Source: Actinospineispora eucalypti
GTDB lineage: Bacteria; Actinomycetota; Actinomycetes; Mycobacteriales; Pseudonocardiaceae
NCBI GenBank assembly: GCA_014208095.1
Contig: JACHMT010000004.1
Span: 682,001-746,000, forward strand
Reading direction: 5' to 3'
DNA: 64,000 nucleotides
The position numbers and the translations under genes were made by a program. Each line of letters begins with the position of its first letter. Positions within the stretch are counted from its first letter, which is position 1. Under the pieces are notes generated by a model. It searched no databases and was not told the origin of the DNA. It worked only from the letters and a program-made list of their open reading frames with translations. Shown here one piece after another: positions 35,986 to 44,562 of the stretch.

Positions 35986-36876
35986 ATGGTGCGTCGTTGG
36001 ACGGTGTTCGCCCTGGCGGTGATTTTCGTGCTGCTGGCCGCCCCGGGGCAGGCCGCCGCCGCGCCGCCGCTCGGCCACCCCCCGGCGGGCGGCGAGATCG
36101 AGCAGCGCTACACCGAGCCCGGCCCGTACGAGGTGACCCGCGAGGACGTCACCGACCCGGCCAGCGGCGGCCGGTTCGCGCTGTTCCTGCCCGAGGGCGG
36201 TGACCACAAGTACCCGATCGTCACCTGGGGCAACGGCACCGGCGCGCGACCGGACAACTACGAGTCGGTGCTGCGGCACCTGGCCTCGTGGGGTTTCGCG
36301 GCGATCGACTCGTACAGCTCGCAGACCGGCTCGGGCACCGAGATCCTGGCCGGCGCGAAGTACCTGCTGCGGCGCAACGACGACGGCGATGACCCGCTGC
36401 ACGACCGCCTGGACCCGGACCGGGTCGCGGCGGTCGGCCACTCCCAGGGCGCGACTGGCGTCCTGAACGCCAACCGGTTGGCCGACGGCGCCATCATCAC
36501 CACCGTGCCGATCGGGCTGCCGACCGCGGCCAGCGGCGCCGGCCTGGTCCCGCTGCCGGCGAACGTCCATGACCTGACCGGGCCGACGTTCTTCATCGCC
36601 GGCGGCCTGGACCTGTTGATCTGCCCGCCGTCCGGCATCCTCGCCGCGTACCGGGACACCGACGGCCCGGCGGCGGTGGCCACCCGGCGCGAGGCCGAGC
36701 ACATCCTGCTGGTGCAGACCACGGTCGGCTACGTCACCGCCTGGCTGCGCTACCAGCTCGCCGACGACCCGGACGCGGCGCGCGCCTTCGTCGGCTCCTC
36801 GCCGGAGATCCGGCACAACCCGCTGTGGACCGACCAGGCCAGCAAGGACCTGCCGCCGGCCGGGGAGACCGACTAG
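35986..36876 (+). CDS. Secreted alpha/beta hydrolase (cutinase/chlorophyllase-like)
   Basis: The 296-residue protein starts with a classical signal peptide: MVRR, a hydrophobic core to about residue 22, and cleavage near GQAAAA. The mature part has an oxyanion segment TWGNGTG, nucleophile serine in VGHSQGATG near 151, aspartate in IAGGLDLLICP and histidine in EAEHILLVQ. This set fits extracellular polyester or lipid esterases. ATG at 35986 is chosen because it gives a complete signal peptide; GTG codons at 35923 and 35971 are alternatives. Its stop codon overlaps that of the convergent TetR gene. Confidence 0.78.
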   Translation: MVRRWTVFALAVIFVLLAAPGQAAAAPPLGHPPAGGEIEQRYTEPGPYEVTREDVTDPASGGRFALFLPEGGDHKYPIVTWGNGTGARPDNYESVLRHLASWGFAAIDSYSSQTGSGTEILAGAKYLLRRNDDGDDPLHDRLDPDRVAAVGHSQGATGVLNANRLADGAIITTVPIGLPTAASGAGLVPLPANVHDLTGPTFFIAGGLDLLICPPSGILAAYRDTDGPAAVATRREAEHILLVQTTVGYVTAWLRYQLADDPDAARAFVGSSPEIRHNPLWTDQASKDLPPAGETD

Positions 36877-37523
36877 CCTTCCGCCGCTCGCCCGGCGGTG
36901 CCGGTGGTTCGGGCCATCCGGGTGAGCAGGGTGTCCAGCATCGAGTCGTCGGCCGGCCAGGGGAAGTATGGGACGGTGAGCCGCAGGGTGGCGTAGCCGT
37001 GCAGGCCGACCCACAGCGCGGTGGCGTCGGCGACCGGGTCATGGCTGGCGGACTGCCCCGCCGCGGCGCAGTCCTCGATGCCTTCGACCAGGATGCCGAA
37101 CGCCTTGCCGCCGATCATGGTGCGCACGGAGTCGGCTTTCGGGATGCCGTCGGCGCTGCGGTTGCGGCCGAAAAGCACCTGGTAGCGGCCGGGTCGCTGC
37201 TCCGCGAAGGCGAGGTAGCCGGCGCAGTGGGCCCGCAGCCGGGCCGTCGGGTCGGTCACGCCCACCCCGGCCCCGCTGACCGCCGTGTAGAGGTCCACGA
37301 ACGCCTCCTCGACCACGGCTTCCAGGATCGCCTCGCGGTGCGGGAAGTGGGCGTAGATGGCGTTCGCGGAGATTCCGACCTCGCGCGCCACGGCCCGCAG
37401 CGTGATCGCGTCCTCCGATCCGCTCCGCTCCAGCAACTCGGAAGCCCCGGTGAGGATGTCCTCGCGCAACTGTGCGCCTTCCCCTCGGCGGTTGCGCTGC
37501 CGCCTGGGGGTGGATGACTTCAC
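36873..37523 (-). CDS. TetR-family repressor next to the yrbE pair
   Basis: The 216-residue regulator has an N-terminal helix-turn-helix (LREDILTGASELLE, then ITLRAVAREVGISANAIYAHFPHREAIL) and a C-terminal ligand domain of the TetR_C_13/WHG type. It is divergent from the YrbE operon. The 110-bp gap holds three palindromes related to ACTTCAC-N4-GTGAAGT, which are likely its operators. GTG at 37523 is supported by TAAAGT 7 bases upstream; that hexamer is inside one operator, so autoregulation is expected. The stop codon overlaps the convergent hydrolase stop. Confidence 0.85.
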   Translation of the reverse strand: MKSSTPRRQRNRRGEGAQLREDILTGASELLERSGSEDAITLRAVAREVGISANAIYAHFPHREAILEAVVEEAFVDLYTAVSGAGVGVTDPTARLRAHCAGYLAFAEQRPGRYQVLFGRNRSADGIPKADSVRTMIGGKAFGILVEGIEDCAAAGQSASHDPVADATALWVGLHGYATLRLTVPYFPWPADDSMLDTLLTRMARTTGTAGRAAEG

Positions 37524-37531
37524 GCCCGTGA
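37519..37531. promoter_or_regulatory. TetR operator half-match (site 1)
   Basis: TTCACGCCCGTGA covers the tetR GTG start. Arms TCACG and CGTGA are perfect. It resembles sites 2 and 3 but with a shorter centre. Confidence 0.45.
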
Positions 37532-37548
37532 CTTTACACCCGTGAAGT
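37531..37548. promoter_or_regulatory. Candidate TetR operator (site 2) over the tetR -10
   Basis: ACTTTACACCCGTGAAGT is an 18-bp palindrome with one mismatch in the arms. Its left arm is the reverse-strand TAAAGT -10 of tetR (37531-37536), 7 bases before the GTG at 37523. Confidence 0.65.
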
Positions 37549-37570
37549 TGTCCTCTACTGTACGTGCGTG

Positions 37571-37588
37571 TATTCACAGCTGTGAAGT
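37571..37588. promoter_or_regulatory. Candidate TetR operator (site 3) upstream of yrbE
   Basis: TTCACAGCTGTGAA at 37573-37586 is a perfect 14-bp palindrome, extended to ACTTCAC-like arms. It lies just after a -10-like TACTGT (37556-37561) and before the yrbE ATG, well placed to block the divergent operon. Confidence 0.65.
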
Positions 37589-37633
37589 TATCGATGGCTC
37601 ACGCGCGTCCCGACGGAGTGAACGGAGCGGAGC

Positions 37634-38458
37634 ATGCTCGACCAGGTCAAAGTCGATCAGACGCGGGCACTGGGCCCGTTGGACGTGCTGTCGCGGGCGC
37701 TTGCGCAGGCCGGCGAGATGACGCTGTTGTTCGGGTCGGTGGCGCGCAGCATCGCGGTACGGCCGGTGGGGTTCTGGGGCGAGGTGCTCGACCTGATGAT
37801 CCAGATCCTGCGGCGGTGCTGGCTGCCGATGGTGATATCGACGACGGCGTTCGGGTTCGGCGCCCCGGGCCTGCAGGCCGCGAACTTCTTCACGCTGTTC
37901 GGGATACCGGAGCGGCTCGGCGCCTTCTTCATCATGGCCAGCGTGCGGGAGTTCGCTCCGTGGATCAATGCCATGGTGGTGGCCGGGGTGGTGGGTACCG
38001 CGATCACCGCCGACCTGGGCGCCCGGCGGATTCGCGAGGAATTCGACGCGATGGAGGTGCTCGGGGTCGACCCGATCCGCTCGGTGATCGTCCCCAGGGT
38101 CGTCGCGGTCACCTTGATGACCGGCCTGATGGACATCGTCGCGCTGGTGTTCGGCGTACTCGGCGGGTGGTTGGCCGCCATCTGGATGGGAGCCAGCTCG
38201 GCCGCCTTCTACGCGAACTTCTGGGCCAACTCCACGCCCACCGACCTCTGGGGCGGCGTGGTGAAGACGTTCCTCTTCGGCCTCATCATCGCCGTGGTGT
38301 GTTGCTACAAGGGCTATCGCGCCGTGGGCGGGCCGGCCGGGGTCGGCCGTGCGGTCAACCAGGCGGTGGTCATCGCGTTCGCCGCGATCTACGCGACCAA
38401 CTACGTGTTCACCGCCCTGCTGCTCGGACTCAACCCGTACATCCAGGTCTACCGATAG
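37634..38458 (+). CDS. YrbE/MlaE-family ABC permease (first of pair)
   Basis: The 274-residue integral membrane protein belongs to the MlaE/YrbE permeases of Mce-type lipid transporters. It has about five helices and the family's coupling-loop motif GARRIREEFDAMEVLGVDP near 133-151, which contacts the ATPase. In Mce systems two YrbE proteins form the channel and six Mce proteins bridge the envelope to import lipids or sterols. Here no mce gene follows. ATG at 37634 has a GGAGCGGAG ribosome site. The operon is divergent from a TetR gene. Confidence 0.86.
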   Translation: MLDQVKVDQTRALGPLDVLSRALAQAGEMTLLFGSVARSIAVRPVGFWGEVLDLMIQILRRCWLPMVISTTAFGFGAPGLQAANFFTLFGIPERLGAFFIMASVREFAPWINAMVVAGVVGTAITADLGARRIREEFDAMEVLGVDPIRSVIVPRVVAVTLMTGLMDIVALVFGVLGGWLAAIWMGASSAAFYANFWANSTPTDLWGGVVKTFLFGLIIAVVCCYKGYRAVGGPAGVGRAVNQAVVIAFAAIYATNYVFTALLLGLNPYIQVYR

Positions 38459-38460
38459 GG

Positions 38461-39279
38461 GTGGCGACCGTGACCAGAATCGACGACGCGTCCCGCCCGG
38501 CGTCGGCCGCGCGTGAGGTGGTCGCGTCAACCGGCGAGGTCATCCGTTTCGCCGGGACGGTGCTGCGTGATCTGCCGAAGGTGCGCGGGTTCGGCGCCGA
38601 GGTGCTGCAACAGGCGGCGGTGTTGGTGCTGTCCAGCGGACTGATCATCTGGGCGATGGAGTTCATCATCGGCACGATGTGCGGCACCGAGGCCAGCTAC
38701 ACGCTCAAGCAGATCGGTGCGCCGCTCTATTCCGGGGTGTTCAACGCCTGGTGCGGCCTGCGCGAGCTCGCCCCGTACATGTGGGGCTACATATTTGCCG
38801 CGAAGGTCGGCTGCGGACTGGTCGCCGAACTGGGCTCGATGCGGATCGCCGACGAGATCGACGCGATGGAGGTCATGGGCATCAACGCCCGGGTCTACCT
38901 CGTGGGCACTCGTGTCCTGGCGTCCTGGCTGGCGATCCCGTTCCTGTTCACCGTCGGCATAGGCGTCATGTTCGTCGCCGAGTACCTGGTCACGGTGGCC
39001 ATCCTGGGAGATGTTTCGCCGGGCGGTTACCTGTACAACTTCTGGCTGTTCCAGAATCCCGCCGACTTCCTGTACTCCCAGGCCAAAGCCCTGGTCATGG
39101 GCACCGTCATCGTGCTGGTCGGCTGCTACTACGGGTTCACCGCCAGCGGCGGCCCCAACGGGGTCGGCGGGAACACCGCCAAGTCAATGATGGTCAACAT
39201 GGTGCTCATTCACATCGTCGGTGTTCTCGGAACCCAGCTGTTCTGGGGCGCCGACCCCAACGCACCCATCTCCAACTGA
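38461..39279 (+). CDS. YrbE/MlaE-family ABC permease (second of pair)
   Basis: The 272-residue protein is the partner permease, with the motif ELGSMRIADEIDAMEVMGINA near 126-146 and similar helices. A hydrophilic tail of about 45 residues precedes the first helix. GTG at 38461 is 2 bases after the first permease stop; GTG 38470 is an alternative. As in Mce loci the two permeases are diverged, so they should form a heterodimer. No MceG-like ATPase is in the window. Confidence 0.84.
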   Translation: MATVTRIDDASRPASAAREVVASTGEVIRFAGTVLRDLPKVRGFGAEVLQQAAVLVLSSGLIIWAMEFIIGTMCGTEASYTLKQIGAPLYSGVFNAWCGLRELAPYMWGYIFAAKVGCGLVAELGSMRIADEIDAMEVMGINARVYLVGTRVLASWLAIPFLFTVGIGVMFVAEYLVTVAILGDVSPGGYLYNFWLFQNPADFLYSQAKALVMGTVIVLVGCYYGFTASGGPNGVGGNTAKSMMVNMVLIHIVGVLGTQLFWGADPNAPISN

Positions 39280-39288
39280 GGGAGACCC

Positions 39289-39801
39289 GTGTCGGAAAAC
39301 GCCGTGCGCAATGGTCGCTACACCGCCGAACTGGACGACGAGGGCATCGTCGTTCTCCTGATCGGCATGCGATTCAACCGCTGGTGGCGAATGGACAAAT
39401 GGTGGTTCGTCGTCGCCGGCATGTACCGCATGGTCCAGTACCTGCGTCAGGCCGACGACGGCCTCCTCAACACCCACGTGTGGGTCGGCCGCACCCCGTT
39501 GCTCGTGCAGTACTGGCGCAGCCTCGACGAGCTGAACGCCTTCGCCGCCGACCCGCACGCGCCGCATGCCAGGACGTGGCGCGACTTCAACCGGCGCGTC
39601 GCCGGTGACGGTACGGTCGGCATCTTCCACGAGACCTACCGGATCGTGCCCGGGCAGTCCGAAGCGATGTACGTCAACATGCCCCGGTTCGGCCTCGGCG
39701 GGGCGGCCCGGTCCGTGGCGGTCGACGCCACGCGGCACACCGCGCGGCAGCGGATGGACCGGCAGCGCCGCTCGGTGCGCACTGATATATCGAACCCTTG
39801 A
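39289..39801 (+). CDS. DUF4188-family protein, monooxygenase-like
   Basis: The 170-residue protein looks like a DUF4188 member: NGRYTAELDDEGIVVLLIGMRFNRWWR at the start, then LLNTHVWVGRTPLLVQYWRS and HARTWRDFNRRVAGDGTVGIFHETY. The fold is predicted to be a dimeric alpha/beta barrel like small heme-binding or monooxygenase proteins. It follows the second permease by 9 bases with a GGGAG ribosome site, so it is probably in the same TetR-controlled operon. Function is unknown; modification of the transported lipid is speculation. Confidence 0.7.
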   Translation: MSENAVRNGRYTAELDDEGIVVLLIGMRFNRWWRMDKWWFVVAGMYRMVQYLRQADDGLLNTHVWVGRTPLLVQYWRSLDELNAFAADPHAPHARTWRDFNRRVAGDGTVGIFHETYRIVPGQSEAMYVNMPRFGLGGAARSVAVDATRHTARQRMDRQRRSVRTDISNP

Positions 39802-39810
39802 GTAGTCTTA

Positions 39811-39816
39811 TACGCT
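39811..39816 (+). promoter_or_regulatory. Probable -10 element of the DHA2 transporter gene
   Basis: TACGCT is followed by 6 bases and the GTG at 39823, inside an unusually AT-rich stretch (39783-39822). Confidence 0.45.
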
Positions 39817-39822
39817 TATGTG

Positions 39823-41385
39823 GTGAGCACAACTAAGGGAACTGCCCAAGGCTGGGCGCTCCCGCTGTCGGTGCTCATCATCGGCACGTTCATGTCGGTG
39901 CTGGACACCACGATCGTGAACGTCGCCATCCCGAAGATGCAGACCGGGCTTGGCGCCCCGCCGGACGACATCGAGTGGGTGGCCACCGGCTACACGCTGG
40001 CCCTCGGCGTGGTCGTGCCGCTCACCGGCTGGCTGGGCGACCGCATCGGCAAGACCAACCTGTACATCTGGGCGATGGTCGGGTTCGCCGCCACGTCGGT
40101 GCTCTGCGGGCTGGCCTGGGACCTGCCCAGCATGATCGCTTTCCGCATCCTGCAGGCGATCCCCGGCGGCCTGCTGCCGGTGGTGTCGATGACCCTGCTC
40201 TACCAGATCGTGCCGCCGGCCCGGATAGGTTCGGCGATGGGCATGTACGGGCTCGGCGTGGTGGTCGCGCCGTCGGTCGGGCCGGTGCTCGGTGGTTATC
40301 TGGTGCAGTACGTGGATTGGCGGCTGATCTTCTACATCAACGCGCCGGTCGGGCTGCTCGGCACCGCCGCCGCGCTCGCCGTGTTGCCCCGGAGCCGGCC
40401 CACCCAATGGCCCCGGTTCGACCTGTGGGGCTTCGTCACCATCGCCTACGGGCTGTTCGCGCTGCTCCTGGTGACCTCGGAGGGGCAGAGCTGGGGCTGG
40501 GACGGCTACCGCATCCGCATGCTGCTGATCAGCGGCGTGCTCAGCCTGGCCACCTTCGTGGTGATCGAGCTGGAGGTGGACAACCCGCTGATCGACCTGC
40601 GGGTCTTCCGCCGCTGGCCGTACCTGAACTCGATCCTGCTGATGAGCATCATGATGGTGGGCAGCTTCACGGCGATGTACTTCATCCCGCAGTTCCTGCA
40701 GAACGTGCAGGGACTGCAGGCGCTGGACGCCGGGCTGACCATGGTGCCGTCGGCGCTGGTGCTGCTGGTGATGATGCCGGTCGCCGGGCGGTTGTACGAC
40801 CGGTTCGGGCCGCGCTGGCCGGTAGTGATCGGGGTGTCCGTGGCCGCCTACGCCTCGTTCCTGCTGGCCGGGCTGACCCCGGGCACGCCCCGGTTCGACG
40901 TGATCATGTGGACCTGCATCCGCAACTTCGGCACCGGCCTGGCCATGATGTCGGTGATCACCTCGGGGCTGGCCTCGCTGGCTCCGGCGCTGACCGCCTC
41001 GGCCAGCGGCATGAACAACATCATGCAGCGGGTCTCGTCCAGCGTGGCGGTGGCGGTGTTCAGCAGCCTGGGCGTGGCCGCGTCCGCCCAGCTGATGAGC
41101 GACCGGAGCGCGCTGCTGGACACCGGGGCGCAGGCGTTGCCCGAGGTCGCCGCCGCCACCGAGCGCGGCCCCGAGGGCCTGATGGGGCTCTACCAGATGC
41201 TGCACCGGGGCGTGCAGACCGAGACCTACAACAACGGCTTCTACATCGCCGCACTGATGAGCACCGCCGGCATCCTGCTCGCCCTGACCCTGCGCTCCGG
41301 CCCGGCGCGCAGGACAACCGCCCAGCCGACCGGCCCGGCGGGTGCCCCGGAGACCCGCGCCGAACCGGCCGCCGTGGAAGCCTAG
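39823..41385 (+). CDS. MFS drug exporter, DHA2 family
   Basis: The 520-residue protein has 14 predicted helices and the DHA2 (EmrB/QacA) signatures LDTTIVNVAIPKM in helix 1, GWLGDRIGKTNLY in the first loop, and GMYGLGVVVAPSVGPVLGGYL in helix 5 (motif C of proton antiporters). It exports hydrophobic drugs or metabolites by proton exchange. It is 21 bases after the DUF4188 stop but appears to have its own promoter. GTG at 39823 is preferred over GTG 39820 by spacing from TACGCT. A second DHA2 gene at 57121 is clearly related. Confidence 0.88.
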   Translation: MSTTKGTAQGWALPLSVLIIGTFMSVLDTTIVNVAIPKMQTGLGAPPDDIEWVATGYTLALGVVVPLTGWLGDRIGKTNLYIWAMVGFAATSVLCGLAWDLPSMIAFRILQAIPGGLLPVVSMTLLYQIVPPARIGSAMGMYGLGVVVAPSVGPVLGGYLVQYVDWRLIFYINAPVGLLGTAAALAVLPRSRPTQWPRFDLWGFVTIAYGLFALLLVTSEGQSWGWDGYRIRMLLISGVLSLATFVVIELEVDNPLIDLRVFRRWPYLNSILLMSIMMVGSFTAMYFIPQFLQNVQGLQALDAGLTMVPSALVLLVMMPVAGRLYDRFGPRWPVVIGVSVAAYASFLLAGLTPGTPRFDVIMWTCIRNFGTGLAMMSVITSGLASLAPALTASASGMNNIMQRVSSSVAVAVFSSLGVAASAQLMSDRSALLDTGAQALPEVAAATERGPEGLMGLYQMLHRGVQTETYNNGFYIAALMSTAGILLALTLRSGPARRTTAQPTGPAGAPETRAEPAAVEA

Positions 41386-41388
41386 GGG

Positions 41389-42459
41389 CTAGTCGACGGT
41401 CCAGGTGTCCTTGCCGCGCAGCAGCGCGGACAGGTCGGCCGGCTTGGTGGCCTTGGCCTCGGCGACCTGAGCGCGGGCTCCGTCGTCGTAGGCGGGCCGC
41501 TGCACGGAGCGGAACACGCCGGTGACGGTGTGGGTGAGGTCCTGGTCGGACAGGCGCGACAGGGCGAACGCGAAGCTCGGGTCCTCCCGGGTGGCGTCGT
41601 GCACGACGATGGCGTCCTCGCCGACCTCGGCCACCGGGGCCACGCGCAATCCGTAGCCGTCCTCGGACCGGACCACGCCGAACTCGCCGTCCGCGCCGAA
41701 CCGGATGGGCTCGCCGTGCCGCAGCGGGATGAGCCGCTGCTTGGACTCCTCGCCGCCCCGGCGGATCACGTCGAACGCGCCGTCGTTGAAGATCGGGCAG
41801 TCCTGGTAGATCTCCACGAACGAGGTGCCCCGGTGCTGCGCGGCGGCGCGCAGGATCTCGGTCAGCTCGGCCCGGTTGGCGTCGATGGCCCGCGCGGCGA
41901 ACGAGGCCTCCGCGCCGAGGATCAGCGACAACGGGTTGAACGGCTGGTCCAGCGAACCCATGGGGGTGGACTTGGTGACCTTGCCGACCTCCGAGGTCGG
42001 CGAGTACTGGCCCTTGGTCAGCCCGTAGATCCGGTTGTTGAACAGCAGCACGGTCATGTTCACGTTGCGCCGCACGGCGTGGATGATGTGGTTGCCGCCG
42101 ATGGACAGCGCGTCCCCGTCACCGGTGACCACGAACACCGACAGGTCCGGCCGGGTCACCGCCAGCCCGGTGGCGATCGTCGGCGCGCGCCCGTGGATGG
42201 AGTGCATGCCGTAGGTGTCCAGGTAGTACGGGAACCGCGACGAGCAGCCGATGCCGGAGACGAACACCATGTTCTCCCGGCGCAGCCCCAGCGAGGGCAG
42301 GAAGGAGCGCACGGCGGCCAGCACGGCGTAGTCGCCGCAGCCGGGGCACCAGCGCACCTCCTGGTCGGACGTGAAGTCCTTGGCGGTCTGTTTCTCGTCG
42401 GTGGTCGGGATTCCTTGCAGGCCGCCGATCGACGGCAGGCCCAGCTCCACAGCGGTCAC
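41389..42459 (-). CDS. korB: KorB, 2-oxoglutarate:ferredoxin oxidoreductase beta subunit
   Basis: The 356-residue subunit holds thiamine diphosphate. RWCPGCGDYAVL near residue 36 has the conserved CxxC, GIGCSSRFPYYLDTYG follows, and VVTGDGDALSIGGNH with NNRIYGLTKGQYSPTS forms the cofactor site. With KorA it turns 2-oxoglutarate, CoA and oxidised ferredoxin into succinyl-CoA, CO2 and reduced ferredoxin. GTG at 42459 overlaps the korA stop. It converges on the DHA2 gene with a 3-base gap. Confidence 0.92.
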   Translation of the reverse strand: MTAVELGLPSIGGLQGIPTTDEKQTAKDFTSDQEVRWCPGCGDYAVLAAVRSFLPSLGLRRENMVFVSGIGCSSRFPYYLDTYGMHSIHGRAPTIATGLAVTRPDLSVFVVTGDGDALSIGGNHIIHAVRRNVNMTVLLFNNRIYGLTKGQYSPTSEVGKVTKSTPMGSLDQPFNPLSLILGAEASFAARAIDANRAELTEILRAAAQHRGTSFVEIYQDCPIFNDGAFDVIRRGGEESKQRLIPLRHGEPIRFGADGEFGVVRSEDGYGLRVAPVAEVGEDAIVVHDATREDPSFAFALSRLSDQDLTHTVTGVFRSVQRPAYDDGARAQVAEAKATKPADLSALLRGKDTWTVD

Positions 42460-44420
42460 AGGAGGTCCCCCTTGAGTGCGTCCAGGAACAGGTCCTGCAG
42501 TTCCTCGGCCTTGAACGGCAGCCCGGACACCTTGGTGTAGGACTTGATGTCGACCAGGTAGCGGCCGCGCAGGAGCAGCGCCATCTGGCCCAGGTTCATC
42601 TCCGGGACCAGCACGGTCTTGTAGGCGCGCAGCACCTCGGCCAGGTTGGCCGGCATCGGGTTGAGGTGGCGCAGGTGGGCCTGCGCAATGGAGTGGCCCA
42701 GGCCGCGCACCCGCCGGCAGCCGGCGCCGATCGGGCCGTAGGTGGAGCCCCAGCCGAGCACCAGCAGTTCGGCGTCGCCGTCCGGGTCGTCCACGGTCAG
42801 GTCGGGCACCGGGATATGGTCGATCTTGGCCTGGCGCAGCCGGGTCATCCGGTCGTGGTTGTCCGGATCGTAGGAGATGGAGCCCTTGCCGTCGGCCTTC
42901 TCCAGGCCGCCGATGCGGTGCTCCAGGCCCGGCGTGCCGGGGATCGCCCACGGCCGGGCCAGGGTGTCGTCGTCCCGCTTGTACGGCCAGAACTCACCGG
43001 AGTCGTCGGGTGCGTTCGGCTCGGTGGCGAAGCCCGGGTCGATGCGCGGCAGCGCCTCCACGTCCGGCACCCGCCACGGCTCGGAGCCGTTGGCCAGCGA
43101 GCCGTCGGAAAGGATCATCACCGGGGTGCGGTAGGTGACCGCGATCCGGGTGGCCTCCAGCGCCGCGTCGAAGCAGTCGCCGGGCGAGCGGGGCGCGATG
43201 ATCGGCAGCGGCGACTCGCCGTTGCGGCCGTACATGGCCTGCAGCAGGTCGGACTGCTCGGTCTTGGTGGGCAGCCCGGTGGACGGGCCGCCGCGCTGCA
43301 CGTCCACGATCAGCAGCGGCAGCTCCAGCGCCACGGCCAGGCCGGCTGCCTCGGACTTCAGCGAGATGCCCGGGCCCGAGGTGGTGGTCACGCCCAGCGC
43401 GCCGCCGAACGAGGCGCCGATCGCCGAACCGATGCCGGAGATCTCGTCCTCGGCCTGGAACGTGGTCACGCCGAAGGCCTTGTGCTTGGACAGCTCGTGC
43501 AGGATGTCCGAGGCCGGGGTGATCGGGTACGAGCCGAGGAACACCGGCAGCCCGGACTGCTGGCCGGCCGCCACGATGCCGTACGCGAGCGCGGTGTTGC
43601 CAGTGATCTGCCGGTAGGTGCCGGTGTCCAGCCGGGCCGGCGCCACCTCGTAGGTGACCGCGAAGGCCTCGGTGGTCTCGCCGTAGTTCCAGCCGGCCCG
43701 GAAGGCCAGGATGTTCGCCTCGGCCAGGTCGGGGCGGCGGGCGAACTTCTCCCGCAGGAAGCGCTCGGTGCCCTCGGTCGGCCGGTGGTACATCCAGCAC
43801 AGCAGGCCCAGCGCGAACATGTTCTTGGACCGCTCGGCGTCCTTCTTGGACAGCTCGGTGTCGGCCAGTGCGCCCCGGGCCAGGGTGGCCATCGCCACGC
43901 TGTACACGGTGTAGGCGGACAGCGAGTCGTCCTCGAGCGGGTTGGCGTCGTAGCCGACCTTGGTCAGGTTCCGCTTGATGAAGTCGTCGGAGTTGGCGAT
44001 CAGGATCCCGCCGTGCGGCAGGTCGTCGATGTTCGCCTTCAACGCCGCCGGGTTCATCGCCACCAGCACGTCCGGCCGGTCGCCCGGGGTCAGGATGTCG
44101 TAGTCGGCGAAGTGCAGCTGGAACGACGACACGCCGGGCAGGGTGCCCTGTGGGGCGCGGATCTCGGCCGGGAAGTTGGGCAGTGTGGCCAGGTCGTTCC
44201 CGAATGCGGCCGCCTCCGAGGTGAACCGGTCGCCGGTCAGCTGCATGCCGTCACCGGAGTCACCGGCGAACCTGATCACCACCCGCTGGCGCTTCTGCAC
44301 CTCCCGGCGGTGGCCGTTGGTGCTTCCAGCGACATCGGCAGGGCGGGAGTTCCCGTTGGACGCGGGGCCACCGGTATCAGACTCTGCGTCGGCCTCGACG
44401 GTGCTGTCCGGGATGCTCAT
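42456..44420 (-). CDS. korA: KorA, 2-oxoglutarate:ferredoxin oxidoreductase alpha subunit
   Basis: The 654-residue protein fuses the gamma domain (VVIRFAGDSGDGMQLTGDRF near 46-65) to the alpha domain (GSYPITPASDILHELSKH, and DVQRGGPSTGLPTKTEQSDL), as in actinobacterial KorA. An acidic tail of about 40 residues precedes it. The enzyme supports an alternative TCA-cycle step and supplies low-potential electrons. ATG at 44420 has GGAAGA 7 bases upstream. A stem-loop lies in the leader at 44446-44482. Confidence 0.92.
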   Translation of the reverse strand: MSIPDSTVEADAESDTGGPASNGNSRPADVAGSTNGHRREVQKRQRVVIRFAGDSGDGMQLTGDRFTSEAAAFGNDLATLPNFPAEIRAPQGTLPGVSSFQLHFADYDILTPGDRPDVLVAMNPAALKANIDDLPHGGILIANSDDFIKRNLTKVGYDANPLEDDSLSAYTVYSVAMATLARGALADTELSKKDAERSKNMFALGLLCWMYHRPTEGTERFLREKFARRPDLAEANILAFRAGWNYGETTEAFAVTYEVAPARLDTGTYRQITGNTALAYGIVAAGQQSGLPVFLGSYPITPASDILHELSKHKAFGVTTFQAEDEISGIGSAIGASFGGALGVTTTSGPGISLKSEAAGLAVALELPLLIVDVQRGGPSTGLPTKTEQSDLLQAMYGRNGESPLPIIAPRSPGDCFDAALEATRIAVTYRTPVMILSDGSLANGSEPWRVPDVEALPRIDPGFATEPNAPDDSGEFWPYKRDDDTLARPWAIPGTPGLEHRIGGLEKADGKGSISYDPDNHDRMTRLRQAKIDHIPVPDLTVDDPDGDAELLVLGWGSTYGPIGAGCRRVRGLGHSIAQAHLRHLNPMPANLAEVLRAYKTVLVPEMNLGQMALLLRGRYLVDIKSYTKVSGLPFKAEELQDLFLDALKGDLL

Positions 44421-44445
44421 GGTGTCGTCTTCCAGTAATCGGTTG

Positions 44446-44482
44446 TAACGAGGACGCCTACTTTCGAGGGTAGTCCTCGCTA
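44446..44482. promoter_or_regulatory. Inverted repeat in the korA leader
   Basis: TAACGAGGAC (44446-44455) pairs with GTCCTCGCTA (44473-44482) at 9 of 10 positions around a 17-base loop. It lies 26-62 bases upstream of the korA start. It could be an operator or an RNA stem; I see no known riboswitch. Confidence 0.4.
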
Positions 44483-44562
44483 ACTTGGGTGTCGGTATCG
44501 ACTAGGTACACATCACATCGATGTTCCATGTTCCGGAACGCCGAGTGAACGGATGCCGGCCG

